Positions 41,162-49,194 of a stretch of DNA of 64,000 nt are shown piece after piece. The notes below the pieces were generated by a model. It saw only the letters and a program-made list of their open reading frames with translations. It searched no databases and was not told where the DNA came from. Source of the stretch: GCA-2687025 sp964473525 (GTDB lineage: Bacteria; Poribacteria; WGA-4E; GCA-2687025); contig CAYYPK010000007.1 in assembly GCA_964473525.1 (NCBI GenBank), forward strand, positions 186,001 through 250,000. The letters run 5' to 3'. Numbering within the stretch: position 1 is the stretch's first letter; every line of letters begins with the position of its first letter. Made by a program: the position numbers and the translations under genes.

Positions 41162-42753
41162 GTCAACCCCTGATCGCGCGTGGTGAGATGTAAGCCGCCG
41201 TCCTCTTGCCGCGTGAGTGAAATGTTCCGCTGCCAGTGTTCGTCGTTCGCTTCCGGGTAGTCCTCCCGGTGGTGCGCGCCGCGACTTTCCGTGCGCTTCA
41301 GCGCCGACCGCGCGATGAGTTCCCCGACGAGCCGCATGTTGGCGTACTCGATCGCGTCGCGCCCGTCGCCAGCGGCAGCCGGCAGCGTCGTGAGCGCCTC
41401 GAGCGCCGTCTCGAGTCCCTCGCCGCTGCGATACACGCCGACGTCCTCCCACATAATGTGGGTCAGCAGCTTGCGCAGGTCCGCGATGTCCGACGGCTGG
41501 GTCTCCGCGACGGCTGGGCCATGCGGCGCCACCACCTCTGGCAACCGCTCCGCCTCGTCGGCCACGTATGCGAGCGCGCTCATGCCGGCGCGGCGCCCGA
41601 AGACGAGCCCCTCTAGCAGCGAGTTGCTAGCAAGGCGGTTCGCCCCGTGGACGCACGTGCACGCTACCTCGCCGCACGCGAACAGACCCGCGACGTTGGT
41701 GCGGGCATCCATATCCGTGCGTACGCCGCCCATCGCGAAATGCGCCGCCACCTGAACCGGGATGGTGTCGCGGTCGATTTCCAGCCCGTATTGCAGGCAC
41801 GTGTCATAGATGGTTGGGAAGCGTTCCTTCAGGAAGTCCGCCGTCATGTGCGTGATGTCGAGGTACACGCACGGCATGCCGGTGCGACCCATCTCGTTCA
41901 GAATGGCTCGGGCGACGATGTCCCTCGGCGCGAGTTCGGCCTGGTCGTCGTACGCCAGCATGAACCGCTCACCGCGCGAGTTCAGCAGGTGCGCGCCCTC
42001 GCCACGGACGGCCTCGGAGATCAGGAACCGTGGGGCGCCGTGAAGGTGGAGGGTCGTCGGGTGGAACTGCACAAACTCCATGTCCGACACTTCCGCCCCC
42101 GCGCGGAAGCACATCGCGATCCCGTCACCGGTCGCGACGGAGGGGTTCGACGTGTAGCCATACACCTGACCGTGGCCGCCTGCCGCCACGATGGTGGCCT
42201 TCGCGATGATGGCGACGAGCGCGCCGTCGCTGTCGGTCGCCAGGGCTCCTCGGCACACGCCGTCGGCCGTGAGGATGTCCACGGCGATGGTGTGCTCCAT
42301 AACCTCGACGTTCTCGTGGTCGAGAGCGCGGCTCACCAGGACGTTCTGCGTCTCCGCGCCAGTAGCGTCGCCGCGGTGGACGACGCGCCGTATCCGGTGC
42401 GCGCCCTCCATGCCGAACTTGAGATCCTCGCCGTCGCGGTCGAAGGCGGCTCCCCAGTCCAGCAGCTCTTGCACCCTACGTATGCCGTCCGCAACCATCG
42501 TTTCCACGACGGCCGGATGGCAGAGGCCGCCGCCGGCGCGCAGCGTGTCCTGCACGTGGAATTCGACCTTGTCGTCGCGGTTCATGGCGACGGCGATACC
42601 GCCCTGGGCGTAGAGGGTACTCCCCTCGTTGGGGTTCTCCTTCGAAAGGATGACCACGCGGCCGTGGTCCGCGAGTTCTATGGTCGCGCGTAGGCCGGCG
42701 TTCCCGCTGCCGATGACGAGGAAGTCCGTCTCAACCCGACGCACCGTCGCCAT
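41158..42753 (-). CDS. nadB: L-aspartate oxidase
   Basis: 531 residues from ATG 42753 (MATVRRVETDFLVIGSGNAGL); a GTG at 42804 in frame is an alternative, and neither start has a clear SD. FAD-binding GSGNAGL and STLYAQGGIAVAMN, catalytic region AHRIRRVVHRGDATG, MEFVQFHPTTLH, AHFAMGGVRTD and HGANRLASNSLLEGLVFGRRAG with the conserved arginine. The enzyme oxidises L-aspartate to iminoaspartate for NAD synthesis. NadA and NadC partners are not in the window. Its coupling to a sugar isomerase gene is unusual. Confidence 0.93.
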   Translation of the reverse strand: MATVRRVETDFLVIGSGNAGLRATIELADHGRVVILSKENPNEGSTLYAQGGIAVAMNRDDKVEFHVQDTLRAGGGLCHPAVVETMVADGIRRVQELLDWGAAFDRDGEDLKFGMEGAHRIRRVVHRGDATGAETQNVLVSRALDHENVEVMEHTIAVDILTADGVCRGALATDSDGALVAIIAKATIVAAGGHGQVYGYTSNPSVATGDGIAMCFRAGAEVSDMEFVQFHPTTLHLHGAPRFLISEAVRGEGAHLLNSRGERFMLAYDDQAELAPRDIVARAILNEMGRTGMPCVYLDITHMTADFLKERFPTIYDTCLQYGLEIDRDTIPVQVAAHFAMGGVRTDMDARTNVAGLFACGEVACTCVHGANRLASNSLLEGLVFGRRAGMSALAYVADEAERLPEVVAPHGPAVAETQPSDIADLRKLLTHIMWEDVGVYRSGEGLETALEALTTLPAAAGDGRDAIEYANMRLVGELIARSALKRTESRGAHHREDYPEANDEHWQRNISLTRQEDGGLHLTTRDQGLT

Positions 42754-43164
42754 GTCGAATGGAAGCAGGTAGCGAGGACAGTTTCCGTCCGAGATTAGGC
42801 TCACCGCGTGGTTCCGTGGCGCATCGCATGCTGTGGAGAGAGGCCTTCAGAGAAGCATGCGAAGTGTACCCGCGGGGTAACGAACGGTCAACGCGGGTGA
42901 GCCCGTAAGGAATGGCTACGCCCTGGCGCAGTGCGGATTCGGAACCGCAACAGCTACGTGCGCGCCACGTCAACAAGGGCCGCCCAGGGCCGCTGGTGGA
43001 CGCAAGGCAAGTCCTGGAGGTTTGGGGATGGTCGTACACGCGTGTCTCAGCTCGTGCTGAGGGAGCCAGGCACGTGCCATCCGCTCTCGGGCGGGCTCTA
43101 ATCCGGCACTCGCGTGCCAAGGTCCAACGCCCGAGGACGACGGCGCGTGCCCCAGTCGCGGGCA
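42754..43164. other. 411-bp region without a recognisable gene
   Basis: Between nadB and the frameshifted propeller gene nothing with family resemblance was found. A small 6-bp-stem hairpin (CTCAGC / GCTGAG, 43046-43061) lies about 105 nt beyond the stop of the minus-strand propeller gene and might end its transcript. If the alternative nadB start at 42804 is used, the region shrinks by 51 bp. Confidence 0.5.
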
Positions 43165-44243
43165 TCACTGGCGTCCGTTGACAGGTCGAGCCGGGCCGCC
43201 GCTCGCTTTCAACCGGCCGAGGACCGTGGCGAGCTTGCCTGCAGGCCGCACGTCCCTCGCCGGGTCAACCCAGTCAAACGCCTGGATGCGGCTAGTTGCA
43301 CCCACATCCAGCGGCGGCTGCGGCATGCCGTTGATATCGATGATGTGAATAAGCCGCTCGTCGTCGGATGAGAGATGCGCTATGTGCTGGTCGTCGACCC
43401 ACACCAACGAAAGCGCGCTCTTGGGATAGGGCGTCTTTGCGACAAGCCGAGCGTCTTTCCTAGGCTGGGCCCTGACGATGTAAATCCCCCAGTGGTCCGG
43501 GTCGCCGACCCCACTCATAAAGGCCAGATACGCACCGTCGGGTGACCAAGCCGTGCCTAAGCCGCCCAGAGTCGTAACCAACTTCGCCTGCTCCGCGGTG
43601 ATCCGGTGTAGCATCGTGCGCGGGGCGAAGCCATTGCGATGGCTGGTGTACACGATGTCACGCCCGAGGGGTGACCACGCCACACCCGTTAGCCTCGTCT
43701 CCGGCTCGGGCGTGCTGTGTAGGACGCGAGCCCCGGCGCCGTCCGGTTCGACGATGGTGACCGCCGCGTGCTCGTCGGCCCCCCGCCCAACGTAGGAGCC
43801 GTACGCGAGGAGATCACCACGGGGTGACCAGGCCGCTCGTGTAGGCCTCGCCAAGTCCCCGAAATGTGTCAACTGCTCCAGCCCTGTGCCGTCCACACTG
43901 ATGGTGAATAGGTCGATATCCAAGAAGCCCCGCGCCGCTCCGCTCGAATCAAAGACGATGCGACTAGCATCGGGCGACAGACTAACCTCGCCGATTAATG
44001 AGGCCCGTCCCAGACGAAAGCTGGCTCACGAGAACCGGCCTCCACAACGTAGATGTCGTAGAGCCCACCTTGCACGAATGCGATCGTGCCGCCAATCGCG
44101 GGTCCGCCGCGGGCGGGGGCCACGGCGGCCAGCGCCACGGCCGCCACGGCGCACGCGGCCCGCAGCCGCGCGCCAAGACAGCGGGCAGGTTGGGGGATCA
44201 GTGTCGAGGCGCCCCTGAACATGACTGCGCTCCATGCCTGCAT
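43165..44243 (-). pseudogene. TolB-like PD40 beta-propeller protein with a frameshift
   Basis: One frame from ATG 44243 (or 44222) gives a signal peptide (LRAACAVAAVALAAVAPARG) and a first blade GGTIAFVQGGLYDIYVVEAGSREPAF, then stops near 44000. Another frame continues with ASLIGEVSLSPDASRIVFDS, then DIDLFTISVDGTGLEQLTHF and five more blades to 43165 (AAWSPRGDLLAYGSY, VAWSPLGRDIVYTSH, TAWSPDGAYLAFMSG). The two fit end to end as one propeller, so an indel near 44000-44015 is likely. In the second frame a TGA blocks reading upstream and no good start with an SD exists. Either a decayed gene or a sequence error. Confidence 0.7.
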
Positions 44244-44293
44244 CAGACTGCGATTGCCTTCCGGCCCACGTCCGCGAGCAGGGATACGAGAAG

Positions 44294-44322
44294 AGTATAA
44301 TACAAACCTGGGCCACGGGCTA
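44294..44322 (-). promoter_or_regulatory. Candidate promoter of the propeller gene (minus strand)
   Basis: On the minus strand TAGCCC (44317-44322) and TATACT (44294-44299) are separated by 17 nt, about 50 nt upstream of the ATG at 44243. The -35 box is weak. Confidence 0.3.
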
Positions 44323-44376
44323 CCGTGAGGAGCGTCAGCCGTGCTCTCGGACAGCTCTCACGAAGCGGGGCCGCGT

Positions 44377-44405
44377 TTGACTGTCGTAGCGTCGGCCACG
44401 ATAAT
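44377..44405 (+). promoter_or_regulatory. Sigma70-type promoter of the PBP1A gene
   Basis: TTGACT (44377-44382) and GATAAT (44400-44405) are separated by exactly 17 nt; each matches 5 of 6 consensus bases. Transcription would start near 44412, leaving a leader of about 35 nt before the ATG. Confidence 0.6.
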
Positions 44406-44446
44406 TCGAGCGTCACACCCACGACCTGCCTGGAGAGCCACCGTCC

Positions 44447-46714
44447 ATGCGCTTCTTACGCCACCCGGTGGCGCGTTTCCTCATCGCCTCCTTCCAGGTG
44501 CTTTTCATACTCGGCGTGGTCTGCGCTCTGGCGGGAACGGCGCTGTCCGCCGCCTACGTGAACCGACTCGCCGACGAGATCGACACGCCCGAGTCGCTCA
44601 AGAAGCTCGACTACGGCGAGATCAAGACGTGGCGGCAGCATACGGAAGTGTATTCGGAGGTGGCGGCCCTACGTAGGGGCGTGGCGTTAGACCACACGGG
44701 CCGTCGCCTGGAGCGGCTCTCCTACGTGCGCATGGCGAACGACGTACTGAGCGAGCCCGGCTCTTTCCACCAGATAGTGTCGCCCAACGGCGACGGCATC
44801 ATCGTCACGCTCCATCCGAGGCCCTTCACGCACCCACGCATTCGTCAGAACCCCGGCGTCTACCGACTCCTGTTCCGAAACAACCTGCTCCGTGAAATCA
44901 CGACGGCGGCGGGCGACACGCGCGATGTCGTCTACCTGGAGCCGGAGTTGCTCGACGAGTTCTACAACGTTGACGAGGGGCTCGCGCGGCAACTGATTCG
45001 CCTCTCCGACACCCCGGTGAACCTGACGAACGCCTTCCTCGCTATCGAGGACAACGACTTCTACTCGCATTCGGGCGTGCACCCTCGCCGCTTCGGCGTG
45101 GCGATGGCGCGCAACGTAATGAGCGGCAACCTGTTCGGCGCTAGCGGCAGCACCATCACCCAGCAGTTGGCGAAGAACCTCCTCCTCACGCGCGACAAGA
45201 CCATCCCCCGTAAGGTGAAGGAGTGGATCATCGCCCTCCGCATCGAGCAGCAATACTCGAAGCAGGAGATATTCGAGCGGTACTTGAACTTCACGGACTT
45301 CGGCCGACGTAGCGGCCGCACGCTGGGAGGCGTCAAGGAGGCGACGCGGTTCTTCTTCGACAAGGACGTGAGCGACCTGAACCTGCAGGAGTGCGCCCTG
45401 CTCGCGGCGATACCAAACTCCCCGTCCAGGTACTCTCCGGTACGGAACCCCGACAACGCCAAGAGACGGCGCAACCTCGTCCTCCGACAGATGCACCGGC
45501 GCGCGTACATCACGAACGCGGAGTACGCGGAGGCGCGCGCGTCCGATATCGAGCTCTCGTCGACGCGGCGTAAGACTCCCCGTGGCTTCGCGCCACACTT
45601 CACGTCGCACATCCGCCAGACGCTGGAAGACACGTATACGCCCGAGGATCTCTACTCCCGCGGTCTGCGGGTCTACACGACGGTGGATCCGGTGTTCCAG
45701 GAGATTGCGATGCGCGCCGTGAACGCGCATCTGCTGGTCCTAGATGAGGCGCTTGAGTACGCGCCATATCTGGCGAACCGACAGCAGGTGGTGGCGGGCA
45801 ATGCCAGCCCCGATCGCCTCGAAAACTACCTTCAGAGCGCCCTGGTGATGATGGAGAATCGCACGGGGTATGTACGCGCCTTTGTGGGAGGACGCGACTA
45901 CGCATACAACCAGTTCAGCCACGTGACGCAGGCGCGCCGTCAGCCGGGTTCCGTCTTCAAGCCGGTTGTGTTCACCGCTGCCTGGGAGCACGGGCTGACG
46001 CCTCAGGCCAAGGTCATTGATGAGCCGTGGTCCCTCGGCGACTGGACCCCCGAGAACTACATCCTGGGACGGTACTCCGGGGAGGTGGACCTTCAGGAAG
46101 CCGTCGTGCGCTCCCTCAACATCCCAACCGCGCGAGTGATGAACGAAATGATGGGGTCAACCGGGCCGCAAGACGTCGTCGATCTGGCGCGTCGGCTTGG
46201 AATCAGGGGCTACTTGCCTCCCTTCCCCGCCCTGGCGCTGGGTGTCGCGGAAGTGACCCTGATGGAGATGACGGCGGCGTATACCGCCTTCGCGAATCTC
46301 GGCACACGCGTGACGCCGGTCACGGTGCGGCACGTCGTTACCCTAGACGGACAGATACTCGAGGAACACGTCCCGGAGCGCATACCCTCGTTGGATCCGC
46401 AGATCGCTCACATGACGAACACCGTCCTGCGGCGTGTGATGGACAACCGTGTGAACGGCACTGGCAGACACGCGCGCACCGCTGGATTCACGTACCCCGC
46501 AGGCGGCAAGACCGGCACCACGTCCGACTACACGGACGCGTGGTTCGTCGGCTACACGCGCGACATAGTGACGGGCGTGTGGGTTGGCTTCGACGACCCT
46601 TCCAAGAAGACTGAACACGGCGGTTCCGAAGGCGCTCTTCCGATCTGGACCGAACATATGCGAGGCGTTACACGGGGTCTCCCGGTCGAATTCGACCTGC
46701 CGCCGCGGCGATAG
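44447..46714 (+). CDS. Bifunctional penicillin-binding protein 1A (class A PBP)
   Basis: 755 residues. N-terminal anchor: hydrophobic segment at about residues 10-38. GT51 glycosyltransferase domain: FLAIEDNDFYSHSGVHPRRFGVAMARN (catalytic E near residue 204), GGSTITQQL-like GSTITQQLAKNLLL, and RKVKEWIIALRIEQQYSKQEIFERYLN. Transpeptidase domain: S-x-x-K in RQPGSVFKPVV, S-x-N in VRSLNIPTAR and K-T-G-T-T near residue 686. It polymerises and cross-links peptidoglycan at the outer face of the inner membrane, indicating a cell wall in this organism. An unusually long segment of about 150 residues separates the anchor from the glycosyltransferase core. Confidence 0.94.
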   Translation: MRFLRHPVARFLIASFQVLFILGVVCALAGTALSAAYVNRLADEIDTPESLKKLDYGEIKTWRQHTEVYSEVAALRRGVALDHTGRRLERLSYVRMANDVLSEPGSFHQIVSPNGDGIIVTLHPRPFTHPRIRQNPGVYRLLFRNNLLREITTAAGDTRDVVYLEPELLDEFYNVDEGLARQLIRLSDTPVNLTNAFLAIEDNDFYSHSGVHPRRFGVAMARNVMSGNLFGASGSTITQQLAKNLLLTRDKTIPRKVKEWIIALRIEQQYSKQEIFERYLNFTDFGRRSGRTLGGVKEATRFFFDKDVSDLNLQECALLAAIPNSPSRYSPVRNPDNAKRRRNLVLRQMHRRAYITNAEYAEARASDIELSSTRRKTPRGFAPHFTSHIRQTLEDTYTPEDLYSRGLRVYTTVDPVFQEIAMRAVNAHLLVLDEALEYAPYLANRQQVVAGNASPDRLENYLQSALVMMENRTGYVRAFVGGRDYAYNQFSHVTQARRQPGSVFKPVVFTAAWEHGLTPQAKVIDEPWSLGDWTPENYILGRYSGEVDLQEAVVRSLNIPTARVMNEMMGSTGPQDVVDLARRLGIRGYLPPFPALALGVAEVTLMEMTAAYTAFANLGTRVTPVTVRHVVTLDGQILEEHVPERIPSLDPQIAHMTNTVLRRVMDNRVNGTGRHARTAGFTYPAGGKTGTTSDYTDAWFVGYTRDIVTGVWVGFDDPSKKTEHGGSEGALPIWTEHMRGVTRGLPVEFDLPPRR

Positions 46715-46721
46715 GCAAGCT

Positions 46722-47321
46722 ATGGACGCCAACGCGTCACAGCGTCTCTCGCGGGTGTGTCTGCTCGCGACCACGTTCCTCCTCATGGCCTTCCTGGCCG
46801 CGGCGCACGACACGATCATCCCGCACCATCTAGAGGATGTTGAGGACGTCGCGCACGCTCGCAACGTGCGTGGGTTGGCGCTGGTCATCACGATTGGCTT
46901 CACGGTCGTTCTAGCGACGGTCGTCTTCCTGGCCATGCGCTACGCGCCGGAGGACGAGAACTCGGTGGACATGCGCGAGGAACAGCAGCGACTAAGAGAC
47001 GCGTTGCTGGCGACTGCGGAGGCGGCAAAGGGCCTCCTTGGCGCCGCTGACGGCGAACTGGCGAGCGCGGTCGCCCGGGCCTATGGCTCAGCGGCAGGAC
47101 ATGGCGTCCCACCGCGGCCCGCGCAGGTTCTGGGCGATGGCCAGCAGTTCGGCGAGGACATTCTCACGGCAAGGCGAACGGACGCGGGGCTGGGAGTCGA
47201 ATTGTGCGCGACGACGGCGACGGCGGGCGCGACTGTCCGTATTGCTCGAGACGGCGCCTACTCTCTGACCGTGTTCGCCGTCACTACGCAGACCCCACTT
47301 GGGGAAGGATCCGAGCGATGA
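46722..47321 (+). CDS. Hypothetical two-helix membrane protein
   Basis: 199 residues from ATG 46722, 7 nt after the PBP1A stop; upstream in-frame starts lie inside the PBP1A gene. Two hydrophobic segments, about residues 12-30 (VCLLATTFLLMAFLAAA) and 50-72 (ALVITIGFTVVLATVVFLA), flank a short loop with HDTIIPHHLEDVEDVAHAR. A helical region (REEQQRLRDALLATAEAAKG) and a small C-terminal soluble part follow. I do not recognise a family. Its stop overlaps the SIMPL-domain gene (ATGA), so the three genes from PBP1A are probably co-expressed and an envelope role is likely. Confidence 0.65.
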   Translation: MDANASQRLSRVCLLATTFLLMAFLAAAHDTIIPHHLEDVEDVAHARNVRGLALVITIGFTVVLATVVFLAMRYAPEDENSVDMREEQQRLRDALLATAEAAKGLLGAADGELASAVARAYGSAAGHGVPPRPAQVLGDGQQFGEDILTARRTDAGLGVELCATTATAGATVRIARDGAYSLTVFAVTTQTPLGEGSER

Positions 47322-48028
47322 TAAGGGCAACGAAACGCGCGGCGCTCATCACGGCGGCGTTGGCGCTTGCGGTTGGCTGCGCGCACGTTGATATGCCGAC
47401 AGACGGCAGCCCCGACGGCATCCGTGTGTCAGGTGTGGGCAAGGTCACGGCGGACCCAGATATCGCGCATGTGCAATTGGGCGTTGATACCTTCGACGAG
47501 GAGGTCGGGCCGGCGTTGGCCGAGAACAACACGAAAGCCTCGCGCATCATTGAGGCGGTGAAGGCAGCGGGGGTCGCCGATGAGGACATTGGGACGACCG
47601 GGTTCAACGTCTCCGCGCAGCGCGACTATCGGCAGGAGGGGCCGGACAACATCGTCGGGTTCCAGGTGTCCAACACCGTCACGGTGACGATGCGAGACAT
47701 CGACGCCGTCGGCGACGTGTTGCAGGCGGCGCTCGACGCTGGCGCGAACAACGTCCACAACTTCTCGATGAGCGTGGACGACGCCGACGAACTGCGCCAG
47801 GAAGCCCGCGTGAAGGCCATTGAGGACGCTCGGGAGCGCGCCGAGGTGATGGCTGAAGCCGCGGGGGTGACGCTCGGAGCGGCGACGAGCATCTCCGAGT
47901 CGTCCGTTGGCGTACCATCCCCCACGACGGTTAGGCTGGACTTCGCCGCCGCCGAAGGAGCCGTCCCTATCGAACCGGGCGAGCTGGAGCTTACCGTGAC
48001 GGTGCAGGTAGTCTTCGCTATCGACTAG
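47318..48028 (+). CDS. SIMPL-domain (DUF541) lipoprotein
   Basis: 236 residues. The ATG at 47318 overlaps the previous stop by 4 nt and is preceded by GGGGAAGGA. Signal peptide with lipobox (ITAALALAVGC). The SIMPL/DUF541 fold follows: GIRVSGVGKVTADPDIAHVQLGVD, DEDIGTTGFNVSAQRDY, GFQVSNTVTVTMRDIDAVGDVL, and ARVKAIEDARERAEVMAEAAGV. Family members are periplasmic proteins implicated in oxidative-stress or outer-membrane functions, without defined chemistry. Confidence 0.9.
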   Translation: MIRATKRAALITAALALAVGCAHVDMPTDGSPDGIRVSGVGKVTADPDIAHVQLGVDTFDEEVGPALAENNTKASRIIEAVKAAGVADEDIGTTGFNVSAQRDYRQEGPDNIVGFQVSNTVTVTMRDIDAVGDVLQAALDAGANNVHNFSMSVDDADELRQEARVKAIEDARERAEVMAEAAGVTLGAATSISESSVGVPSPTTVRLDFAAAEGAVPIEPGELELTVTVQVVFAID

Positions 48029-48078
48029 AGTTGCCGCGTTCAGTGCCTGGATGCGCACATCCGCCGCGCGGCCGAGAG

Positions 48079-48116
48079 TCCCTTCCCTTGCAGGGGAAGG
48101 CTAGGATGGGGTCGGT
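48079..48116 (+). repeat. Dispersed hairpin repeat, copy 6
   Basis: CCCTTCCC, a short TTGCA loop and GGGGAAGG, followed by CTAGGATGGGGTCGG, lie between the SIMPL and fmt genes. It is almost the same as copy 3 in the suf operon. Confidence 0.8.
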
Positions 48117-48174
48117 GGAAACCCCTTGCGTGGCTAGGTGTGCGCCTCGACCCCACCACAGGAGCAGTGAGCGT

Positions 48175-49128
48175 ATGCCAGACGGAGAGCCGCGACCGCG
48201 CGTCGTGTTCATGGGTACCCCCGATTTTGCCGTGCCTAGCTTGCGGCTGCTCGCGGCGTCCGTGGATGTGGTCGCAGTGGTCACACAGCCGGATCGGCCA
48301 AGCGGCCGAGGCCGCAAGCTAACGCCGCCACCGGTGAAGGTCCAGGCTGAGGGGCTCAGCTTGCCCGTGCATCAGCCAGAGCGCGCGCGGGCAAAGGACT
48401 TCGTCGCCGCGCTCGCGGAGTTGGCGCCCGACGCCATCGCGGTCGTCGCCTACGGGCAGATACTCCCGACCTCCATCCTGAGTATCCCGGCCCACGGCGC
48501 CCTGAACGTCCATCCGTCGCTCCTGCCCAAGTACCGAGGCGCCGCTCCCGTGCAGTGGGCGCTCTGGAACGGCGACACCACCACGGGCGTCACGGTCATG
48601 CAACTGGACAAGGGCGAGGACACCGGGCCGCTGGTCCGCCAGCAGGAAGCCCCAATCGGCCCAGCCGAAACAGCGGTCGAACTCATGGCGAGGCTTGCGG
48701 ACCTGGGCGCCGAAATGCTCGTGGATGTCGTGGCGCGCCTGCCCGTCGATGGGCTCACGACAACGCCTCAGGACGATGCCGTCGCGACGCACGCGCCACG
48801 GTTGACGCGGGAGATGGGAGTCGTAGACTGGACACTCTCCGCCGAGGCGATCCACAATCGTTACCGTGCGTGCGTGCCGTGGCCCGGCGCGCAGGCGACG
48901 CTGCCCGACGGTGAGGCGTTGCGGATCAAGGACTGCTCTCCCGTCGAACGGGATGTGGCGGAGCGACCCGGAGCGATCGTCGCTGACGACGGCCGCATGT
49001 TCGCGCAGACAGGGCAGGGCTCGCTGGAATTGCTGCTCGTGCAACCCGCGAACCGCTCGGCGATGGACATCGCAGGCTATCTGAACGGCCTTCGTGGCGA
49101 GATCCCGTCGGCGTTTCAGGTAGAGTAG
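48175..49128 (+). CDS. fmt: Methionyl-tRNA formyltransferase
   Basis: 317 residues from ATG 48175, preceded by AGGAG; a longer in-frame reading crosses the repeat and was rejected. N-terminal Rossmann domain RVVFMGTPDFAVPSLRLLAA, catalytic signature ALNVHPSLLPKYRGAAPVQWAL (Asn, His), and IDxGxDTG-like MQLDKGEDTGPLV. C-terminal OB-like domain THAPRLTREMGVVDWTLSAEAIHNRYRACVPWPGA. It formylates initiator Met-tRNA using 10-formyl-tetrahydrofolate. def is not adjacent, although it often is. Confidence 0.95.
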   Translation: MPDGEPRPRVVFMGTPDFAVPSLRLLAASVDVVAVVTQPDRPSGRGRKLTPPPVKVQAEGLSLPVHQPERARAKDFVAALAELAPDAIAVVAYGQILPTSILSIPAHGALNVHPSLLPKYRGAAPVQWALWNGDTTTGVTVMQLDKGEDTGPLVRQQEAPIGPAETAVELMARLADLGAEMLVDVVARLPVDGLTTTPQDDAVATHAPRLTREMGVVDWTLSAEAIHNRYRACVPWPGAQATLPDGEALRIKDCSPVERDVAERPGAIVADDGRMFAQTGQGSLELLLVQPANRSAMDIAGYLNGLRGEIPSAFQVE

Positions 49129-49194
49129 GGCGCGCTGGAACACGCCTGGGAAGGGCGACCAGCGGCCGGCTTATCCGATCCAGGAGCGATCCCC

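Noticed and set aside
41162..41452. N-terminal extension of the sugar isomerase
   Set aside because: The extension lies wholly inside nadB, is low-complexity and unrelated to the family; the ATG at 41161 gives the normal start.
42900..43180. Small plus-strand frame in the gap after nadB
   Set aside because: No SD, no family resemblance, and composition like a random GC-rich frame.
44296..44301. Perfect TATAAT on the plus strand as promoter for PBP1A
   Set aside because: No -35 box at a suitable distance; TTGACT-N17-GATAAT at 44377-44405 is closer to the gene and better. The same stretch was kept only as a minus-strand -10 candidate.
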